NCBI GenBank assembly: GCA_041674865.1 | Contig: JBAYUX010000045.1 | Location: 1-9,726 of the forward strand | Direction: 5' to 3' | Length of the DNA stretch: 9,726 nt | From: CALREA01 sp041674865 | GTDB lineage: Bacteria; Patescibacteriota; Gracilibacteria; UBA1369; UBA12463 | Shown: in pieces, positions 5,394 through 9,726 of the stretch | How the letters are laid out: each line of letters begins with the position of its first letter | Numbering within the stretch: the first letter of the stretch is position 1 | Program-made: the position numbers and the translations under genes | The notes under the pieces: model-generated | What the model was told of the DNA's origin: nothing | Database searches by the model: none | The model's input: only the letters and a program-made list of their open reading frames with translations

Positions 5394-7781
5394 ATGCTCT
5401 TCGAACGACGAAAAGCCCTTCACTGGCTTGATCTCTACCTGCGTTATACTAATTACATTGGTGCAGCACAGCTCTATTTAAAAGAGAACTGCCTCCTTCA
5501 AAAACCTCTCGCGCGTGAGAACATCAAAGATCGAATTCTCGGTCACTGGGGTACCGTTCCAGGCCTTAACTTCATTTACGCACACCTCAATTACCTCATC
5601 TACAAGCACAAGCTTAACATGATGTTCATCGTTGGCCCGGGCCACGGAGCACCTGCGGTTATTGCGAATTTATTTGCTGAGTCGAGTCTTCTCTCGTACT
5701 ATCCAGATCTCAAGCTTGATGAAAAAGGTACATCACGTCTTATCAAAATGTTCAGTTGGCCAGGTGGGTTCCCGAGTCACACCAACCCTGGAACTCCGGG
5801 CGCTATTCTCGAAGGTGGAGAGCTTGGTTATTCCCTTTCTACGGCCTTTGGTGCCGTTTTGGATAATCCAGATTTGATCGTCGCATGCGTTGTTGGCGAT
5901 GGCGAGGCTGAGAGCGGTCCTCTCGCTGCATCGTGGCACAGCAATAAGTTTCTCAATCCTGCAGAATCCGGTGCGGTCCTTCCAATTCTTCACATCAACG
6001 GATACAAGATTACCGGTCCGACCATTTACGGAACGATGAGTGACGAAGAACTTCACGACTATTTCACGGGACTTGGTTACGAGCCGATGATGGTCGATGT
6101 CACCGACCTCAGTAAACACAACTATCACGAAAAAATGATGAAAGCCCTGGAAGCCGCTTATCAGAAAATTCGCGCTATTCAGAAAAAAGCTCGATCTTCA
6201 AAAACGCCTTACCTTAAGCCAAAATGGCCGATGATTCTTTTCCGTTCGGTCAAAGGATGGAGTGGTATCAAAGACCTCCACAAGCATAAAGTTGAAGGAA
6301 CTTATCACGCCCACGGCATTCCTGCTGGTCATCCAAAAACGGATAATGAAGAGTTTCAGAAAGTTTCCGAGTGGCTCTCGAGCTACAAGTTCAGTGAACT
6401 TATTGATGAAAAAGGTCGACCAAAACCTGAAGTTCTTCAGTTCATTCCAGAGAAGAAATTCCGCATGGGTATGAATAAGCACGCTCTCGGTGGGGAGATG
6501 CGCAAACCGCTCAAGCTCCCTTCAATCAAGAAGCACGAGGTGAAATGCTCGAAAGAAAAGTGCGAAATTACTGTTGGAAATACCGCTGTTGGCGCTCAGT
6601 ACATGCGCGATATTTTCACGCTCAACAAGAAAGAAAAAAACTTTCGATTCATGTGTCCTGACGAAACCGAGTCGAATAAGCTCCAGGCACTTTTCGAAGT
6701 CACGCAGCGCGCTTACATGTGGCCGGTAAAATCCTACGATGAAAATCTATCTCCAACTGGTCGTGTCATGGAAATTCTTAATGAGCACTCTCTTCAGGGC
6801 TGGCTCGAAGGATATTTACTCACGGGTCGTCACGGCATGTTCGCCACGTACGAGGCCTTTGCGACGATTATCGCAAGCATGGTTGATCAGTATGCAAAGT
6901 TCCTCAAACAGTCGTCTCATGTGAAGTGGAGGAAACCAATCTCTTCTTTAAACTACCTCCTCACGAGCGTTGGATGGAGACAGGAGCATAATGGCTACTC
7001 ACACCAAAATCCTTCGTTTATCAGCAACCTCGTCGAAAAACATGGTGCTTTCTGTAGCGTCTACTTCCCTGTCGATGCAAATAGCATGCTTGTGATTCTC
7101 GAAGACTGTTTCAAGCGAACTAATGGTATCAATGTGATCGTTTCTGGCAAACAGCCGATGCCACAGTGGCTCACTATTGAAGAGGCTCGCAAAGAGCTCA
7201 GGTTCGGTGTTGGACGTTGGGACTGGATCAATCCGGAACATGCTGCTAACCCAGATGTCGTTATGGCAGCTGCTGGTGACGTTCCTGTTCAGGAGACGAT
7301 GGCTGCCATCTGGTGGCTTCGGAAATTATGTCCAGAACTACGAGTACGATTTGTGAATGTTTCTGAAATTACCGCGCTCGGTATCGGCGATGAACGCCGA
7401 CCCCTCGCGCTCGAAGATCGTGAGTTCGAGCACTACTTCAGTGCCGACCGTCACGTTATCTTCAACTTCCACGGCTATCCAGGTGTTATTCAGCGACTCA
7501 TGTTTGGTCATGGCGCTCTCGAACGATTCTGTATTCGTGGTTATATCGAAGAAGGCACTACTACCACTCCATTCGACATGGTTGTCCGAAATAAGACGAG
7601 TCGATATCATCTCGCCATGGAAGCGATCAGACACGCAGCCCGATACAACGAGATCGTCGCTAAGAAAATGCCGAAGTTGATCAAATTTTTTGAACAACAA
7701 TTAGCTGACCACTCTAAGTATATTGTGAAGCATGGTGTCGATGTTCCGGAGATTGAAAACTGGAGATGGGAGATGGAATAA
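5394..7781 (+). CDS. xfp: Xylulose-5-P / fructose-6-P phosphoketolase
   Basis: A TPP-dependent cytoplasmic enzyme that cleaves xylulose 5-phosphate (and, in many homologues, fructose 6-phosphate) with phosphate to acetyl phosphate plus glyceraldehyde 3-phosphate or erythrose 4-phosphate. Its 795 aa is full family length. The N-terminus has GHWGT (50-54) and GPGHGAP (81-87), then SHTNPGTPG (128-136). The first family signature EGGELGY is at 140-146, and the second is a full match running from G153 to the GDGE at 168-171, in the TPP/Mg-binding region. The second TPP half has GRHGMFATYEAF with E487, the expected TPP-activating Glu, followed by GWRQEHNGYSHQNP. The ATG at 5394 gives the usual distance to GHWG. 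It has its own promoter and terminator, so it is probably monocistronic. Acetyl phosphate could give ATP through acetate kinase, but no ackA lies here. Substrate preference is not readable. Confidence 0.97.
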   Translation: MLFERRKALHWLDLYLRYTNYIGAAQLYLKENCLLQKPLARENIKDRILGHWGTVPGLNFIYAHLNYLIYKHKLNMMFIVGPGHGAPAVIANLFAESSLLSYYPDLKLDEKGTSRLIKMFSWPGGFPSHTNPGTPGAILEGGELGYSLSTAFGAVLDNPDLIVACVVGDGEAESGPLAASWHSNKFLNPAESGAVLPILHINGYKITGPTIYGTMSDEELHDYFTGLGYEPMMVDVTDLSKHNYHEKMMKALEAAYQKIRAIQKKARSSKTPYLKPKWPMILFRSVKGWSGIKDLHKHKVEGTYHAHGIPAGHPKTDNEEFQKVSEWLSSYKFSELIDEKGRPKPEVLQFIPEKKFRMGMNKHALGGEMRKPLKLPSIKKHEVKCSKEKCEITVGNTAVGAQYMRDIFTLNKKEKNFRFMCPDETESNKLQALFEVTQRAYMWPVKSYDENLSPTGRVMEILNEHSLQGWLEGYLLTGRHGMFATYEAFATIIASMVDQYAKFLKQSSHVKWRKPISSLNYLLTSVGWRQEHNGYSHQNPSFISNLVEKHGAFCSVYFPVDANSMLVILEDCFKRTNGINVIVSGKQPMPQWLTIEEARKELRFGVGRWDWINPEHAANPDVVMAAAGDVPVQETMAAIWWLRKLCPELRVRFVNVSEITALGIGDERRPLALEDREFEHYFSADRHVIFNFHGYPGVIQRLMFGHGALERFCIRGYIEEGTTTTPFDMVVRNKTSRYHLAMEAIRHAARYNEIVAKKMPKLIKFFEQQLADHSKYIVKHGVDVPEIENWRWEME

Positions 7782-7814
7782 ACTTCATAGTCGGTCCATT
7801 ACAACAACTCAATT

Positions 7815-7856
7815 AAAAACTCCGTAAGATTGTAACATCTACGGAGTTTTTTTTAT
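7815..7856. terminator. Bidirectional hairpin terminator between xfp and pepA
   Basis: The stem AAAAACTCCGT (7815-7825) pairs with ACGGAGTTTTT (7841-7851). It extends by AGAT/ATCT (7827-7830 with 7837-7840) after a bulged A and closes on a 6-nt loop. Eight T (7847-7854) follow on the + strand. The A-rich left arm gives TTTTT on the - strand. It lies 33 nt after the xfp stop and about 50 nt beyond the pepA stop. Confidence 0.9.
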
Positions 7857-7894
7857 TCTATTCTTTTGTCTTGTGCCTCATTGATTACTTTTCT

Positions 7895-7940
7895 GAATTA
7901 CTTTTAGAGATTCTCTAAGTAATTCGTGAGAAGTCTCACG
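7895..7940. repeat. Two abutting palindromes at the 3' end of pepA
   Basis: GAATTACTT (7895-7903) is the reverse complement of AAGTAATTC (7917-7925). The interior is the perfect palindrome TTAGAGATTCTCTAA (7904-7918), overlapping and in register except for two extra T. Sharing base 7925, CGTGAGA (7925-7931) and TCTCACG (7934-7940) form a second palindrome with a 2-nt spacer. Together they cover the last codons and the stop of the aminopeptidase gene. No T-tract follows in the pepA direction; the true terminator is farther on at 7815-7856. Confidence 0.55.
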
Positions 7941-9382
7941 CCGAATCCGGTTCCCATGACTGACTCGTACTTCTTTGGTTCGCTTGTGAAAGCGGTTCCT
8001 GCGATGTCGAGGTGAATCCATGGAGTTTTTTCGACGAAGTTTTTGAGGAAGGCACCACCTTTTTGTGAACCAGCATAATAGCCGTCTTCTGAGTTTCGGA
8101 GGTCGGCAATCTTGCTCTTCATCTTTGCCTCGTAGTCTGGGTGGATTGGAAGTGGCCAGACGAGGTCATCGGTTCTTCTACCCGCCTTTCGGATGAGCTG
8201 AATTCCCTTTTTGTCCGTCCCCATAATTCCAGCGTATCGATCACCAAGCGCGACGCAGACTGCACCCGTGAGCGTTGCGATGTCGACGATTTGCTTTGGT
8301 GAATACTTCTTTACGGCATATGAAAGTGCATCCGAAAGAACGACTCGTCCTTCTGCGTCTGTATTGGTAATTTCAATCGTCTTTCCCGAGTATGATGTAA
8401 CAATTTCTGTCGACTTGTACGCATTTGGACCGACGAGGTTTGCGGTAATTGCTGCAACACCTACGACATTTCGCTTGATGCCGAGCTTCTTGAGAAGAGA
8501 GAAAATTCCAAAGACAACTGCAGCTCCAGACATATCCTGCTGCATGTCTGCCATGTGACGTGAAGGCTTGAGATCGTATCCACCTGTGTCGAAAATGATT
8601 CCCTTTCCGACGAAAGCGATCGGCTTCTCGTTCTTGTTTGGCATGTACTCAAGGACGACTAATCGTGCGTCATCTTCTGGCTTGGTACTTGCGGCATTAA
8701 CAGCGAGGAGCGCGCCCATTTTCATCTTCTGGAGATCTTTCTTTTCGAAGATGGTGTATTTGTAGCCGTTATCTTTTGCAACCTTCTTTCCTACTTCTGC
8801 GAGAACTTTTGCAGAGAGAAGGTTTGGTGGGTCGTTGATAAGATCTCGCGTTGCATTTACAACATCACCAACAGAGAAACCTTTTTTTATTTCTGTGTCG
8901 ATAGCGCCTTTTGCTGACGTCACGACTGTGAGTGTTTGGATAACTTGTTTCTTGCCTTCTTCAAGAGCTTTTCCCGTCTTGTATCGTCCAACGAAGTGGT
9001 TCGCCATGACGACAACTTCTCCAATGACTCGTGCGAACTTATTGAGCTCTTCTGGATAGAGAAGTGTCATTGTTTTTTTCTTGAGTCCGCGAACTGCTTT
9101 TGTTCCCGATGCGATACTGTTTCGAACTTTGTCGGCATTTAATTTATCAACTTCACCGAGACTTACGAGAATAATGTGCTTCGGAAATTTCGCAATAGAA
9201 AGCGGCATACTAAACATACTTCCCTCTTTTGGTTCGAGGTGCTTATCCTTCAAAAGATCCTTGATGAGATCCTGAAGAGCCTTTGGATATTTTGAAATTT
9301 CTGGTTTTTTCTTTGAAAAAATAACTGGGCAGACGAGAACTTCGTCGCTAGCGGCAAGAGCTGACTGATACTGAAGTTGCAT
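7904..9382 (-). CDS. pepA: M17 leucyl aminopeptidase
   Basis: A 492-aa cytosolic di-metal aminopeptidase of family M17, normally hexameric, that removes N-terminal residues from peptides. The C-terminal catalytic domain carries VGKGIIFDTGG (K260, D265), K272, D283 in MQQDMSGA, and the signature NTDAEGR (D342, E344, R346). By recollection of E. coli PepA (K270, D275, K282, D293, D352, E354, R356), all seven ligand and catalytic residues are present at a constant offset of ten, so the enzyme should be active. The N-terminal domain (about 1-160) is divergent, as is usual. The signature ends in V rather than L, a mild change. ATG 9382 gives the family length; no Shine-Dalgarno precedes it. The upstream NUDIX gene is on the same strand with a 74-nt gap. 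In some bacteria PepA also binds DNA at recombination sites; nothing here indicates that role. Confidence 0.96.
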   Translation of the reverse strand: MQLQYQSALAASDEVLVCPVIFSKKKPEISKYPKALQDLIKDLLKDKHLEPKEGSMFSMPLSIAKFPKHIILVSLGEVDKLNADKVRNSIASGTKAVRGLKKKTMTLLYPEELNKFARVIGEVVVMANHFVGRYKTGKALEEGKKQVIQTLTVVTSAKGAIDTEIKKGFSVGDVVNATRDLINDPPNLLSAKVLAEVGKKVAKDNGYKYTIFEKKDLQKMKMGALLAVNAASTKPEDDARLVVLEYMPNKNEKPIAFVGKGIIFDTGGYDLKPSRHMADMQQDMSGAAVVFGIFSLLKKLGIKRNVVGVAAITANLVGPNAYKSTEIVTSYSGKTIEITNTDAEGRVVLSDALSYAVKKYSPKQIVDIATLTGAVCVALGDRYAGIMGTDKKGIQLIRKAGRRTDDLVWPLPIHPDYEAKMKSKIADLRNSEDGYYAGSQKGGAFLKNFVEKTPWIHLDIAGTAFTSEPKKYESVMGTGFGVRLLTNYLENL

Positions 9383-9456
9383 GAGGATAGAAGGTTAAAA
9401 ACAAATACAAGTGCGGGCTTTTCTAGCACGTGGACAGAATACCCGTGGCGAATGAT

Positions 9457-9726
9457 TTAGGCAAAAACTTTTTCCGCTCTCTTGAGGAGCGTTTTTGCAT
9501 TCAAAAATGTGAGTTGTTTGAGTGCGTCTTCGTAGGTCAACCAGGCGTAACCCTGATGTTCATGCGATAATTTCACTTTTGATTCTGGGGTTTTCCCGAG
9601 GAAGTAGATAACATCTTTGTGATAGAGTTTTCTTTCTCGTCGATAATAGTAGTCCATTTTCTGGCGGTATCCTTTGATGAATGTAATTTTCCCGATTCCA
9701 GTTTCTTCTGTCATCTCACGACGTGC
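9457..9726 (-). CDS. NUDIX hydrolase, bis(5'-nucleosyl)-tetraphosphatase-like, N-terminus outside window
   Basis: The frame is open to the window edge and reads ARREMTEETGI there, the C-terminal half of the NUDIX box (REUXEEXGU), so the gene starts beyond 9726 and the ATG at 9714 is internal. The visible 90 residues then show a KDVIYFLG strand, LSHEHQGYAWLTYEDAL and QLTFLNAKTLL. This EH..W(L)..eeAl...f.NAk pattern is typical of asymmetric Ap4A hydrolases (NUDT2/ApaH-like NUDIX), which split Ap4A into ATP and AMP, rather than of MutT or RppH. The missing part should hold the GX5E half of the box, so catalytic completeness cannot be confirmed from this window. It lies upstream of pepA on the same strand, with 74 nt between them. 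I see no convincing promoter in that gap, so co-transcription is possible. Confidence 0.85.
   Translation of the reverse strand, partial: ARREMTEETGIGKITFIKGYRQKMDYYYRRERKLYHKDVIYFLGKTPESKVKLSHEHQGYAWLTYEDALKQLTFLNAKTLLKRAEKVFA

Noticed and set aside
5733..7700. Long open frames antisense or out of frame within phosphoketolase, and likewise within pepA and thyX
   Set aside because: They lack recognisable motifs and overlap genes with full family signatures, so they are by-products of the coding bias.
9383..9456. Terminator or promoter between the NUDIX gene and pepA
   Set aside because: Only 4-bp arms (GTGC/GCAC, CACG/CGTG) and weak -10-like AT stretches are present, below what I can support.
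9457..9714. A short complete 85-aa gene starting at ATG 9714 on the minus strand
   Set aside because: The bases to its right continue the NUDIX box (ARRE before MTEETG), so this is the tail of a larger gene cut by the window.
1..9726. UGA-to-glycine recoding as in Gracilibacteria/Absconditabacteria
   Set aside because: No gene here has an in-frame TGA; conserved glycines are all GGN and the standard code gives full-length proteins.
1..9726. Defence island, CRISPR array, prophage or transposon
   Set aside because: All nine genes are housekeeping or envelope families; no repeat-spacer pattern, transposase, integrase or terminal inverted repeats were seen.

Overview
This 9.7 kb window holds nine protein-coding genes and no RNA gene, mobile element or CRISPR array that I can support. 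The first and last genes run off the window edges. The gene set suggests a Patescibacteria (Candidate Phyla Radiation) member, perhaps of the Peregrinibacteria/Gracilibacteria group: a membrane-anchored S-layer-homology protein with a Lys-rich N-terminus and Thr/Pro tail, a long two-domain ThyX, mostly Shine-Dalgarno-less starts, and heavy CGA arginine codon use. This placement is inference; no rRNA or ribosomal protein is present to confirm it. The standard code fits: none of the nine reading frames contains an in-frame TGA. None of the nine ends in TGA either (five TAA, four TAG).

Left part (1-3643), all on the + strand. A 5'-truncated thyX (FAD-dependent thymidylate synthase with the end of a second ThyX-like unit at its N-terminus) is followed after 21 nt by a HAD phosphatase of the capped IIB type, probably in one transcript. 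A repeat-rich junction with a good sigma70-like promoter then leads to a DUF2203 protein. Next comes trxB (thioredoxin reductase), which ends at a strong hairpin terminator shared with the convergent gene.

Middle part (3644-5341). A minus-strand SLH-repeat envelope protein and a plus-strand beta-phosphoglucomutase-like HAD hydrolase diverge from an 87-bp region. Their promoters overlap there, and the HAD message looks leaderless.

Right part (5342-9726). A full-length phosphoketolase (xfp) with its own promoter converges on a minus-strand M17 leucyl aminopeptidase, separated by a second hairpin terminator usable from both sides. A minus-strand NUDIX gene of the Ap4A-hydrolase type enters from the right edge and lies upstream of the aminopeptidase.

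Together the genes cover dTMP synthesis, thiol redox, sugar-phosphate cleavage to acetyl phosphate, sugar-phosphate or metabolite dephosphorylation, peptide turnover and dinucleotide clean-up. This is a compact housekeeping region. I see no convincing new multi-gene system. The points most worth checking are the tandem ThyX with an altered signature motif, the structured DNA at 2037-2089 and 7895-7940, the leaderless/divergent promoter arrangement, and the absence of TGA stops.
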